Made by a program: the position numbers and the translations under genes
Notes under the pieces: generated by a model
Databases searched by the model: none
What the model saw: only the letters and a program-made list of their open reading frames with translations
Told to the model about the DNA's origin: nothing
Source: Deltaproteobacteria bacterium
Lineage (GTDB): Bacteria > Myxococcota_A > UBA9160 > UBA4427
Direction of reading: 5' to 3'
NCBI GenBank assembly: GCA_016713665.1
Contig: JADJOR010000009.1
Location: 62,001-126,000 of the forward strand
Length of the DNA: 64,000 bases
In this document: in pieces, positions 8,093-15,822 of the stretch
Layout: each line of letters starts with the position of its first letter
Position numbering within the stretch: the first letter of the stretch is position 1

Positions 8093-8964
8093 GCCCGCTC
8101 CCCGGGCGTTTCGCCCGCGACGCGCGCGAGGATCGACCGCGCTCGCGCGGCTTCTTCCGCCAGTCGCTCGAAGGGCGGGATCGAGGCGTCCCATTCGATC
8201 AGCGTCGAGACCGGCCCGGCGCGGCGGATGAATCGCTCGTAGAGCGCCCAGACCGCCTCGGGCACCGGATGGTCGTGGGTATCGACCAGGAGCCGTCCGG
8301 CCTGGCTCGGGCCGGCGAGGTGGAGCTGGAAGACGCGATCGCAGGGAATCGCGTCGACGTATTTGTGGGCGTCGAAGCCGTGGTTGTGGGCGGAGACGTG
8401 GATGTTGTTCAAGTCGAGCAGGAGCCCGCAATCGGCCCGGACGGCGAGGGCCGACAGGAGCTCCCACTCGGGCATCTCGTCTTCGGCGAACGCGACATAG
8501 CTCGACACGTTCTCGACGGCGATGCGGCGGCCGAGGCGATCCTGGACGCGGGCGACGCGTTCGACGACGTGGTCGAGGACGCTCGCGGTCAGGGGCAGCG
8601 GCATCAGGTCGTGGAGCGACTCCCCGGCGACCGACGTCCAGCAGAGATGATCCGAGACCCAGGCGGGCTCGTGGCGGGCGATCAGGTCGGCGAGCTGCGC
8701 GAGATGGCCCGGGTCGAGGGGATCGGTCGAGCCGAGATCGAGGGAGACGCCGTGGAGCGCGATCGGGAAGCGGGCGCGGATCTCGTCGAGGATCCGCTTC
8801 GGCCGGCCACCGGGCACCATGTAGTTCTCGCTGATCGCCTCGAACCAGTCGACGCCGAGCTCGGCGGGGGCGGGCGCGGCGAGGATCGCTTCGTAATGGA
8901 TCGGGCGCAGGCCGACGCCGACGCCGAGAAACGGAACCGGGGAGCGAGGTCGCGTCGTCTGCAT
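8089..8964 (-). CDS. bufB: BufB: DUF692/MNIO multinuclear non-haem iron oxidase
   Basis: 291-residue TIM-barrel protein of the DUF692 family, which uses two or three iron ions to oxidise cysteine side chains of RiPP precursors (thiooxazole in bufferins). The expected metal-site residues are in place: His71 ('ALHGVSLDLGS'), His106 ('SDHLCW'), the 'LDLNNIHVSAHNHG' block (Asp184, Asn186, His189, His193), His215 ('FQLHLAGP'), 'VDTHDHPV' (Asp228, His230, His232) and a late Glu in 'IEWD'. A Shine-Dalgarno-like AAGGA precedes the ATG. Substrate is almost certainly the BufA peptide encoded 89 bases upstream. Cytosolic enzyme acting before export. Confidence 0.93.
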   Translation of the reverse strand: MQTTRPRSPVPFLGVGVGLRPIHYEAILAAPAPAELGVDWFEAISENYMVPGGRPKRILDEIRARFPIALHGVSLDLGSTDPLDPGHLAQLADLIARHEPAWVSDHLCWTSVAGESLHDLMPLPLTASVLDHVVERVARVQDRLGRRIAVENVSSYVAFAEDEMPEWELLSALAVRADCGLLLDLNNIHVSAHNHGFDAHKYVDAIPCDRVFQLHLAGPSQAGRLLVDTHDHPVPEAVWALYERFIRRAGPVSTLIEWDASIPPFERLAEEAARARSILARVAGETPGERA

Positions 8965-8984
8965 CGGGATCTGTCCTTCTCGGA

Positions 8985-9040
8985 GGATCCGGGAGCCGGT
9001 CCGGGGGATGACTCCGCGTCGGACCGGCTCTCGGGAATCC
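8985..9040 (-). promoter_or_regulatory. Stable intercistronic hairpin between bufA and bufB
   Basis: An 11-base perfect inverted repeat, GAGCCGGTCCG (8993-9003) and CGGACCGGCTC (9020-9030), with a 16-base loop and a looser outer extension (GGATCC.. / ..GGAATCC). It is transcribed between the small peptide gene and its enzyme genes. No T-tract follows on the minus strand, so a classical terminator is unlikely. A role in protecting the upstream bufA message or attenuating bufBC is the natural inference, giving excess substrate over enzyme. Confidence 0.7.
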
Positions 9041-9053
9041 TTCCTTCGATCGA

Positions 9054-9320
9054 CTACTGCTTCTCTTCGCTCATCTTCGCCTTGGCCGCCTCACACTCCT
9101 CGGGCGTCATCATGACGAAGCCTTCGCCCGCGCAGCCGTTCTTGCCGGCACAGGCGTTCTTCGCCGACTTGCAGGAGCCGTGGCCCTTGCAGCTGTTGAC
9201 CCCTTCGCACTTGATCTTCTCGCCGGCGGGCATGGAGTCGGCCGCGAGCGCCTGGCCCGCGCCGAGCGCGAAGAGTCCCGCGACCACCGCGGCGATGGCT
9301 CCGTTCTTGCCTTGAATCAT
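9054..9320 (-). CDS. bufA: BufA: bufferin precursor peptide (copper-handling RiPP, BufA2 type)
   Basis: 88 residues: signal peptide 1-26 (ending QALA-AD), then a Cys-rich core with the family hallmark 'CEGVNSCKGHGSC' and 'NACAGKNGCAGEG'. Cysteines fall at 38, 44, 50, 57, 63 and 76; the middle four are in the repeated xCKG/xCAG spacing. Bufferins are modified on cysteine by BufB and exported to the periplasm where they bind copper. ATG 9320 is preceded by CGGAGG at good spacing. The longer open frame upstream has no coding character. The start lies 104 bases after doxX and the end 89 bases before bufB, with a strong hairpin between. Confidence 0.93.
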   Translation of the reverse strand: MIQGKNGAIAAVVAGLFALGAGQALAADSMPAGEKIKCEGVNSCKGHGSCKSAKNACAGKNGCAGEGFVMMTPEECEAAKAKMSEEKQ

Positions 9321-9424
9321 GACTCGAACCTCCGAATGGGCGGCCCGGAATGGACCGCACAGGAATGCGACGGGAAGAATCCGGACGGACGAGCGTCGCC
9401 CTCTCGTCGCCGACACGAACCCGA

Positions 9425-9880
9425 TCAGCCGCGAACGCCGAGGCGCCGGCGGATCAGGGCATCGAGCGAGAGAGACCCCGCACCGAAGACGAAGAGTGAG
9501 ACGAGCATCACGATGTATCCGAACTCGGAGAGCCCGAAGAGGTCCGAGACGCTCTCGAGCTCGCTGCGGAGCGCCGTCGCGATCGCGACGACCATCACCC
9601 CGACGAGGGGAAGAGCGACCAGTCGCGTCCCGAGCCCTGCGAGCACGAGCGCCCCGCCGACGAATTCGAGCCCGGCGACGAAGGGCGCCTGGAGCGCCGC
9701 GAACGGAATGCCGAGGGACTCGAAGAACGCGACGACCCCCTCGAGGTTGTGGAGCTTGCCCCAGCCGCTCTGGAGAAAGACCCAGCCGACGGTGACCCGG
9801 ACCGCGGCGAGCGACAGCCAGGCGAGCCGCGACGGCAGCTGCTCGGCCCAATCGAAGATTCGAATCGCTCCACTGGACAT
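9425..9880 (-). CDS. DoxX-family inner-membrane protein, first gene of the bufferin operon
   Basis: 151 residues with four membrane segments (about 20-37, 55-75, 80-98, 113-135) and the DoxX signature 'RVTVGWVFLQSGWGKLHN' followed by 'GLEFVGGALVLAGLGTRL'. ATG 9880 has a strong Shine-Dalgarno (GAGGAGG, 6 bases away). DoxX proteins commonly accompany buf operons; a redox or quinone-linked role is suspected but not shown. Here it leads the operon, behind the GTAACC-N16-CGTA motif about 75 bases upstream. Confidence 0.9.
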   Translation of the reverse strand: MSSGAIRIFDWAEQLPSRLAWLSLAAVRVTVGWVFLQSGWGKLHNLEGVVAFFESLGIPFAALQAPFVAGLEFVGGALVLAGLGTRLVALPLVGVMVVAIATALRSELESVSDLFGLSEFGYIVMLVSLFVFGAGSLSLDALIRRRLGVRG

Positions 9881-9955
9881 CGAAAACCTCCTCGTCGACG
9901 CTGCCGTCGGCCCGATCGAAGGGCCGCCGGGGTCTGCTGGATTCGATGTCCGGAT

Positions 9956-9981
9956 TACGTCGGGCGTCACGCAGCGGTTAC
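9956..9981 (-). promoter_or_regulatory. Candidate ECF promoter of the bufferin operon
   Basis: On the minus strand: GTAACC (9981-9976), 16-base spacer, CGTA (9959-9956). Spacing and both boxes are identical to the site at 5997-6022 before the ECF sigma gene. A transcript would start near 9949 and give an untranslated leader of about 70 bases before doxX. Two such exact matches in the only two places predicted by an ECF/NrsF-buf regulon make chance unlikely. Confidence 0.65.
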
Positions 9982-10104
9982 AGCCGGCCCGATCGGCGAC
10001 GGAGCCCGTCTGGCTGAAGGGCTGGATCCTGCTGCGGTTGGCTGCCCATGCCACCGATGGGCACCGGCCCGCTCAGGGGCGTCACGCGCGGACGACGCCC
10101 GCCG

Positions 10105-11508
10105 TCAGGCCACCGCCCGCGGTCCCGTCGGCCAGGCCGAGTGCCACGCCGTGATCCGCTGATAGGCGTCGCCGACCCGCAGGACCGTCGCGTCGTCGAA
10201 GAGACCCCCGACGATCTGGAGCCCCGACGGCAGCCCCCCCGCGATCGGGCCCATCGGGACCGAGAGCGCGGGCGCGCCGAGGAGATTCCAGGCGGGCGTG
10301 TACGTCCACTGCATCATCGCCCAGAAATCCTCGTCGAGGCGCGGCGCCGGGAGCCCCATCGTCGGCGTGACGATCACGTCGCAATCGGCGAGCACGCGGC
10401 GCAGGGTCGCGAGGCCGAAGGTGCGGACCTTCTGGGCCTGGACGTAGTCGGCCGAGCCATAGAAGGCGCCCATCGAGAGGGCGTGTCGCGCGCCGCGGCC
10501 GTAGTCGGCCCAGCGGGTGGCGAGGTCGCGGCGATGATAGGCGAAGGCCTCGGCGCCGCTCGTGACGAGCGCGGCCGTCGCGATCTCGGGATAGCCCTCG
10601 AAGCGGACCTCGACGATCCGGGCGCCGGCCCGCTCGAGCTCGGCGACGGCGGCCTCGAAGCGGTCGCGACAGGCGGGATCGAACCCGGCGACGCGCGAAT
10701 GGTGCGCACGCTCGACGCCGATCCGCAGGCCGGCGAGCTCGCCCGTCAAGGCCGATCGATAGTCGGGGATCGGTCGCGGGCTCGTCGTCGGGTCGTCCGC
10801 CGACGGGCCGGCGATCGCCTGCAGGATCGTCGCACAGTCGCGCGCGCTGCGAGCCATCGGGCCGACGGTGTCGAGGCTGTGGGCGAGGGGGACGACGCCC
10901 GAGCGGGGGACCAGGCCGAAGGTCGGCTTCAGTCCGGAGATCCCGCATAACGCGGCGGGGATCCGGATGCTGCCGCCGGTGTCACTGCCGAGGCCGCCGA
11001 GCATGAGGCCGGCGGCGACGCCGTTGCCGGTGCCGCTGCTCGAGCCGCCGGGCCAGCGTTCGAGGTCCCAGGGATTGCGGTGGAGCGGGAAGGGGCCTTC
11101 GGGATCGGGCGGGCCCATCGCGAACTCGAGCGTCGTCGTCTTGCCGAGGAGGACGGCGCCCTGGGCGCGCAGGCGCGCGACGACCGGCGCGTCGAGCCCT
11201 CGGCCCCAGTTCGGATCGAGGACCTTGCTGCAGGCCGTCGTCGCCCCCTCGCGCGCGGCGATGATGTCCTTGATCCCGAGCGGGATGCCCTGGAGCGGGC
11301 CGCGGTCGATGCCCGCGGCGAAGTCGGCGTCGGCCTGCTTCGCCGCGGCGAGCGCGCTCTCGTCGAAGCGGGCGATGAAGGTCCCGAGCTTCGCATCGAG
11401 GACGTCGGCCCGGGACTGGAGCTGGCGCGTCAGGGCGACGCTCGTCAGGCGGCCGCTGCGCAGGGCGAGGGCGGCCTCGGCGATCGTGGCGGGGTGGTCG
11501 TTCGTCAT
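10105..11508 (-). CDS. Amidase-signature family hydrolase
   Basis: 467 residues, normal for the family. The Ser-cisSer-Lys catalytic set is present: Lys80 in 'PLGIKDII', cis-Ser in 'GGSSSGTGNG' (154-162), and nucleophile Ser180 in 'GSDTGGSIRIP'. The C-terminal 'PTMGLPAPRLD' and 'WNLLGAPALSVPMG' are also typical. It hydrolyses a C-N amide bond; the natural substrate is unknown. ATG overlaps the stop of the 82-residue upstream gene by 4 bases (ATGA). In Atz-type systems such small partners stabilise the amidase in a GatCA-like complex, which fits this arrangement. Confidence 0.93.
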   Translation of the reverse strand: MTNDHPATIAEAALALRSGRLTSVALTRQLQSRADVLDAKLGTFIARFDESALAAAKQADADFAAGIDRGPLQGIPLGIKDIIAAREGATTACSKVLDPNWGRGLDAPVVARLRAQGAVLLGKTTTLEFAMGPPDPEGPFPLHRNPWDLERWPGGSSSGTGNGVAAGLMLGGLGSDTGGSIRIPAALCGISGLKPTFGLVPRSGVVPLAHSLDTVGPMARSARDCATILQAIAGPSADDPTTSPRPIPDYRSALTGELAGLRIGVERAHHSRVAGFDPACRDRFEAAVAELERAGARIVEVRFEGYPEIATAALVTSGAEAFAYHRRDLATRWADYGRGARHALSMGAFYGSADYVQAQKVRTFGLATLRRVLADCDVIVTPTMGLPAPRLDEDFWAMMQWTYTPAWNLLGAPALSVPMGPIAGGLPSGLQIVGGLFDDATVLRVGDAYQRITAWHSAWPTGPRAVA

Positions 11509-11753
11509 CGCGCTGCCCGGCTTGCGGCGGGTCCGTCGGTCGAGCGGGTTGCGAGGATTCCGTCGGTGCCGTCGATCGCGTCGGTCGGGAGGAAGGTCGG
11601 CGCGTGGCGCGCGATTGCGTCGGCGTAGAGGGCATCGGCCGCGGCGCGCAGGGCGGGGTAGCCCTGGATCATGGCTTCGACCTCGGCTGCAGTCGGCGCG
11701 ATCCCGGAAGCGGCGAGCAGGGCGCGAACGGTCGTGCGGGCGTCATCGGACAT
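11505..11753 (-). CDS. Small AtzG/GatC-like protein coupled to the amidase
   Basis: 82 residues: helical N-terminal half ('VRALLAASGIAPTAAEVEAMIQGYPALRAAADALYA') and an extended C-terminal half with 'HAPTFLPT', the size and shape of GatC and AtzG (DUF4089-like) partners that wrap around amidase-signature enzymes. The 4-base overlap with the amidase start supports a 1:1 complex. Assignment is from size, pattern and position; no diagnostic residue exists. Divergent from the PhyH gene across 168 bases. Confidence 0.6.
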   Translation of the reverse strand: MSDDARTTVRALLAASGIAPTAAEVEAMIQGYPALRAAADALYADAIARHAPTFLPTDAIDGTDGILATRSTDGPAASRAAR

Positions 11754-11921
11754 TCGGAACTCCTCCGGGTCGATCCCGTCGGCGCTCGGGTCGGTTTGCG
11801 GGTCTTTCTTCTTGCGCGGCCCGGGATTCTCTTCAACGCGTCGACTCGGCGTGCCATTCTAGGCAAAGCGCGACGCGTCGGGCGAGCCGTCGTCGTCCGC
11901 GCGAAGTCGAGCGAGAAAGTC

Positions 11922-12818
11922 ATGATCCAGCGATTCAATCCGACCGACCCGACCGAGAAGATCGCCGCCGCCATCGTCGCCGACGGGGGCGCAATCATCG
12001 ACGCGCTCGTCCCCGCCGCGACGATGGACGCGCTCGAGCGCGAGATCGCTCCGTGGCTCGCCCGCATTCCCGGCGGCACCGGCGAATCCGCAGGCCTCCG
12101 CACGCGTCGCCTCGGCGGCCTCGTAGCCCGCTCGGCGACGGCGCGTGCGATGATCATGCATCCCACGATCCTCGAGATCGTCCGCGCCGTCGTCCACCTC
12201 CCGACGACGATCCAGCTCCACCTGACCCAGATCATGGCCCTCGACCCCGGCGAGAAGGGCCAGCCGATCCACCGCGATCAGCAGGGCCTCGATCTCTTCA
12301 CCTTCCCCGACGGCTACGAGGTCCTCTGCAACGCGCTCTGGGCCGTCACCGACTTCACCGAGCGCAACGGGGCGACCCGCTTCATCGCCGGCAGCAACCA
12401 CTTCGCGAACAACCTCGACGAGGGCTTTCGCGAGGAGGACACCGAGCCCGCGACGATGGTCCGCGGCTCGTGCCTCCTCTATACGGGCAGCGTCTACCAC
12501 GGCGCCGGCGCGAATCGCAGCGACGCGACGCGGACCGGCATGCGCATCCTCTACTCGGCGGGCTGGCTGCGGCAGGAGGAGAACCAGTTCCTCTCGGTTC
12601 CGCTCGAGGTCGCGCGGACCCTCGATCCCGCGCTGCTGCGGCTCATGGGCTATCAGCGCGGCGCCTACGGTCTCGGCTACGTCGACGACATGCGCGACCC
12701 GATCGCGGTCGCCCGCCCGGAGCTCGCGGGCGCGCCGGGCTTCGGCGACGAGGATCTGTTGCAGCAGCAGTTCGCGAAGATGCGCCGCTTCCTGGCGGAG
12801 AGCGGCAAGCGCGACTGA
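11922..12818 (+). CDS. Phytanoyl-CoA dioxygenase (PhyH) family Fe(II)/2-oxoglutarate oxygenase
   Basis: 298 residues. The facial iron triad is visible as His117 and Asp119 in 'PIHRDQQGLDLF' and His193 in 'SVYHGAGANRSD'. 'NALWAVTDFTERNGATRFIAGSNH' is the usual jellyroll segment, and an Arg after the distal His ('RTGMRILYS') would bind 2-oxoglutarate. ATG 11922 is chosen because residues start right at the homologous region; GAGAAAG lies just upstream and is a weak Shine-Dalgarno. It is followed 54 bases later by an SDR, suggesting hydroxylation then oxidation of one substrate. Confidence 0.85.
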   Translation: MIQRFNPTDPTEKIAAAIVADGGAIIDALVPAATMDALEREIAPWLARIPGGTGESAGLRTRRLGGLVARSATARAMIMHPTILEIVRAVVHLPTTIQLHLTQIMALDPGEKGQPIHRDQQGLDLFTFPDGYEVLCNALWAVTDFTERNGATRFIAGSNHFANNLDEGFREEDTEPATMVRGSCLLYTGSVYHGAGANRSDATRTGMRILYSAGWLRQEENQFLSVPLEVARTLDPALLRLMGYQRGAYGLGYVDDMRDPIAVARPELAGAPGFGDEDLLQQQFAKMRRFLAESGKRD

Positions 12819-12872
12819 GCGCCGCGCAAGCGAGGCACCGGGCTCATCGCCCGCACGAAATGGGAGACCCGC

Positions 12873-13732
12873 ATGGAGCTTCGGAATCGGACGGCGGTCG
12901 TGACGGGCGCCGCGAGCGGAATCGGGTTCGGGCTGGCCGAGGCCGCGGCCGACCGCGGCATGTCGGTCGTCCTGGCGGACGTCGAGGCGGAGGCGCTCGC
13001 GCGGGCCGAGGCGGCGATCGCGGCTCGTGGTGTGCGGACGCTCGCGGTCGTGACGGACGTCTCGAGCGCGGCGTCCGTCGATGCGCTCGCGGATCGCGCG
13101 TTCGAGGCGTTCGGCGAGGTCGGGCTGCTCTGCAACAACGCGGGGGTCAGCGTTGGCGTGACCCAGCGCATCTGGGAGCTCGATCGCAAGGACTGGGAGT
13201 GGCTCTTCGGCGTCAACGTCTGGGGCGTGATCCACGGGCTGAACGCCTTCCTGCCGCGCCTGATGAAGCAGGCGTCGCCCGCCCACATCCTGAATACCGC
13301 CTCGGCGGCGGCGCTGATCGCGGGGCCCGTGCTCGGGCCGTACAAGGCGAGCAAGCATGCCGTGCTCTCGATCTCCGAGACGCTCTTCCACGATCTGCGC
13401 GGCGCGGGCTCGCCGATCGGCGTCTCGGTCTTCTGTCCGGACGTCGTCGCGACGCGGCTCCGCCAGGCCGATCGAAATCGGCCGGCGCATCTGCGGCGCG
13501 CGGACGCCGCGCCGCCTTCCGCCGAGGAGCAGGCCTTCAGCAGCGATTGGCAGAAGGCGAACGGCCTTCCGCCGCGTGCCGCCGCGGAGATCGCGCTCCA
13601 GGGCGTCGAGGCGGGTCGTTTCTATCTCTTCACCGACCCTGGGCGCTCGGTGCCGCGCGCGAGCGCCTCGAGGACTTCGAGGCGGGCATCCCGCGCGATA
13701 CGAAGCTGCGCGACGCCGCGCCGCCGACCTAG
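12873..13732 (+). CDS. SDR-family oxidoreductase with a C-terminal frameshift
   Basis: Classical SDR: 'VVTGAASGIGFGLAE' (NAD(P) binding), 'DVEAE' after strand 2 favouring NAD, 'LCNNAGV', 'LNTASAAALIAGP' (Ser), and 'YKASKHAV' (Tyr, Lys). The first frame is good up to 'FYLFTD' (about base 13635), then becomes Arg/Ser noise. Shifting frame there restores 'WALGAARERLEDFEAGIP' and ends at TAG 13732. One C missing from the CCC before TGGG (about 13638) explains it. Without the shift the open frame runs on to 14027 through an antisense gene. The stop overlaps that of the convergent DUF2889 gene. Confidence 0.85.
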
Positions 13733-14814
13733 CTCCGTTCCGTTTCGTCCCGCCGCGCTCCGTCGCTCTCCCGCGGCGCGCCGCCGAGGCCGCCCGCGAC
13801 GAGCGTCGCGACGAGCGGTCCCTCGGCGCGGAGCATGTAGCAGGGGCCGGGCCCCATCGAGGCCAGTCCCCCGAGCCGCGCCCGCGCGGACGGCGTCAGC
13901 GTATCCGAGAGGGCCGCACCGACCTGGGTCATGCCCGGCGCGAGACATAACAGAGCGGACAAGAGGCGCGCATCCGCGTTCCGCCCGGCGAAGCGCTCGA
14001 GACAGAAGCGCGTCACCCCGCCGCTGAGCGCCTGGCCGGCGAGCTCGGCGACCGCTTCGTTCCTCGACTGCCACGGCAGGTCGTCGAACTCCGGCCCCTG
14101 CCGGCAGCGCTCCCGCGCATGCACGCTCCGCAGCCGCCAGCGCTCGAGCTCGACCTCGGCGACGACGCGGACCTCGTCGTGGGCGAGCAGCCCTTCGCCG
14201 CCGTGCTCGTCGCGCGCGGCGAAGAAGACGTCGGCGAGTCGCACGCTGAGCTGGGTCGTCGCCGGATCGTCGGGCAGGAACGCATCGAAGAAGAGGCTTC
14301 GGCGGGCGAGGCGCTCGCCGGGGGCGCGCGCCTCGAGGAATCCGGGACGCTCGCTCGTCAGGACGCGCAGGCGGGCGACGAACGCGCTCAGCTCCTGGAA
14401 GAGCGTGTTGACGTGGGTGCAGCCGAGGGGGCCCCCGAAGTGGCGCTTCAGATCGGACGTGAACGCCTGCCCGAGCTTCGCGCCGACCAGGCCCTTCAGC
14501 CGTCCCATCGGATCGCGGCAGCATTCGCCCCGGGTCGACTCGTTCGCCTCGTGCATGACGTGCGATTGCGCCCACTCGATGCGCTCGAGCTGGTCCGTCG
14601 CGGCCGAGAAGGCGCCGTGGAGCTCCATCTTGTGGATGATCCCCGCCGATGCGATCCGCCCCGCGAGCGCCATCAGGCCCGACTTGCGCAGATCGAAGAT
14701 GTCGGCCCGGAACTCGATCGAAGGGCCCTCGCCCTGGGCGAAGGTCACGGCGAGGCAGCGGGTATGGAGGGGCTCGCCGGAGATTCCGGTCGTCGTCGCG
14801 ATCGAGGCGGTCAT
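13729..14814 (-). CDS. DUF2889 domain protein, last gene of a four-gene operon
   Basis: 361 residues. The N-terminal half (about 15-150) matches DUF2889: 'IEFRADIFDLRKSG' , 'GECCRDPMGRLKGLVGAKLG' and the signature 'HFGGPLGCTHVNTLFQEL' with Cys and His. The C-terminal half (about 150-360) is not recognised; it contains 'LSVRLADVFFAARDE' and a Gly/Ala-rich end. Function of DUF2889 is unknown; it often accompanies polyketide- or lipid-related genes. ATG 14814 follows the epimerase stop by 14 bases on the same transcript. No signal peptide. Confidence 0.7.
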   Translation of the reverse strand: MTASIATTTGISGEPLHTRCLAVTFAQGEGPSIEFRADIFDLRKSGLMALAGRIASAGIIHKMELHGAFSAATDQLERIEWAQSHVMHEANESTRGECCRDPMGRLKGLVGAKLGQAFTSDLKRHFGGPLGCTHVNTLFQELSAFVARLRVLTSERPGFLEARAPGERLARRSLFFDAFLPDDPATTQLSVRLADVFFAARDEHGGEGLLAHDEVRVVAEVELERWRLRSVHARERCRQGPEFDDLPWQSRNEAVAELAGQALSGGVTRFCLERFAGRNADARLLSALLCLAPGMTQVGAALSDTLTPSARARLGGLASMGPGPCYMLRAEGPLVATLVAGGLGGAPRESDGARRDETERS

Positions 14815-14828
14815 CGCAGTAGCATCCT

Positions 14829-15818
14829 TCAACCGCCGATCGTCGCGAGGCAGGCGCGCTGGTCGAAGCGCGGACGCCAGCCGGTGCGCTCGAGCTTGGC
14901 GGTGTCGACGGCATGCCCGTAGCGCAGGAGCGCGGCGAGCTCCGCGGGAATGAAGGGCAGGGCGAGGCGCGCGAGCATCGGCTCGAGGGCGGCGATGCCG
15001 AGCGGGGGAACGGGGACGGCCGCGCGCCCCGCCGCCTCGACCGCATCGCCGAATCGGATCAATCCCGCCGAAGCCACGTTGTAGAGGCCCGCCAGCTCCT
15101 GCTCGATCGCATGCACGAGCGCGCCGACGGCGTCGTCGACGTGGAGCAGCTGGATCGCCGGATCGAAGCCTGCCGGCGAAGGCACCGGACTCCGCGCGAG
15201 CAGGCGCGCGAGCGGGCCAGCGACACCGGGGCCCGCCAGCTGCTGGAGGCGCAGGATCGCGACGTTCACGTGGGGCAGGCGATTCGCCGTCTCGCGGGCG
15301 TAGTCCTCGGCCTCGGCGATCGTGGCAGCGATCCCGGCCGAATCGGGCAGGAAGGGCTGATGCTCGTCCTGGAGCAACGCGGCATCGCTCCCGATCGGGT
15401 AGACCCCACTCGACGACGCGACGATGAAGCTGCGCACCGGCGAGCCCGTCTGTCCGATCGCCGCGCCGAGACACATCGCGCCGATCACGTCCGCCTCCCG
15501 CGCCTGCGCCGCAGCCCCGCAGCGGTCGGGGACGAGGCTCGCGTGGACGACGGTGTCGATCCGTTCCTTCGCGAGGTACTCGCCGAGGGGGCGGGGATCG
15601 GGGACGAAGGGCACGACGTCGACATCGACATCGACATCGGCATCGACATCGGCATCGCCGTCGACGTCGAAAGTCGAATCCGCGCGATGTGCCCGCTGCG
15701 GGCGCGGCGGCCGCGATTCGATCGCACGGACCCGCTCGACGCCAGGGCGGGTCTGGAGCATTGCGACGACCTGCCGTCCGAGGCCGGTCGATCCGCCGAT
15801 GACGGCGATCCGTCTCAT
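14829..15818 (-). CDS. NAD-dependent epimerase/dehydratase (extended SDR) with an Asp-Val repeat insert
   Basis: 329 residues. Rossmann motif 'VIGGSTGLGRQVVAML' at 6-21, 'DTVVHAS' and 'SSSGVYP' follow the extended-SDR pattern, and 'AAIQLLHVDDAVGALVHAI'-type sequence marks the sugar- or steroid-binding half. Residues about 50-68 are a run of Asp with Val/Ala encoded by a hexanucleotide repeat (about 15615-15670), inserted after the second strand. ATG 15818 lies 4 bases after the acyltransferase stop, so it is co-transcribed. Could act on a nucleotide sugar, a steroid or a ketide; the sequence does not decide. Confidence 0.75.
   Translation of the reverse strand: MRRIAVIGGSTGLGRQVVAMLQTRPGVERVRAIESRPPRPQRAHRADSTFDVDGDADVDADVDVDVDVVPFVPDPRPLGEYLAKERIDTVVHASLVPDRCGAAAQAREADVIGAMCLGAAIGQTGSPVRSFIVASSSGVYPIGSDAALLQDEHQPFLPDSAGIAATIAEAEDYARETANRLPHVNVAILRLQQLAGPGVAGPLARLLARSPVPSPAGFDPAIQLLHVDDAVGALVHAIEQELAGLYNVASAGLIRFGDAVEAAGRAAVPVPPLGIAALEPMLARLALPFIPAELAALLRYGHAVDTAKLERTGWRPRFDQRACLATIGG
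15611..15672. repeat. Short tandem repeat (GACATC-type hexamer) inside the epimerase gene
   Basis: About ten imperfect copies of the 6-base unit GACATC/GGCATC/GACGTC in a row. In frame on the minus strand they code alternating Asp with Val or Ala. Because the unit is a multiple of three, copy-number changes keep the frame. Confidence 0.85.
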
Positions 15819-15822
15819 GGCG

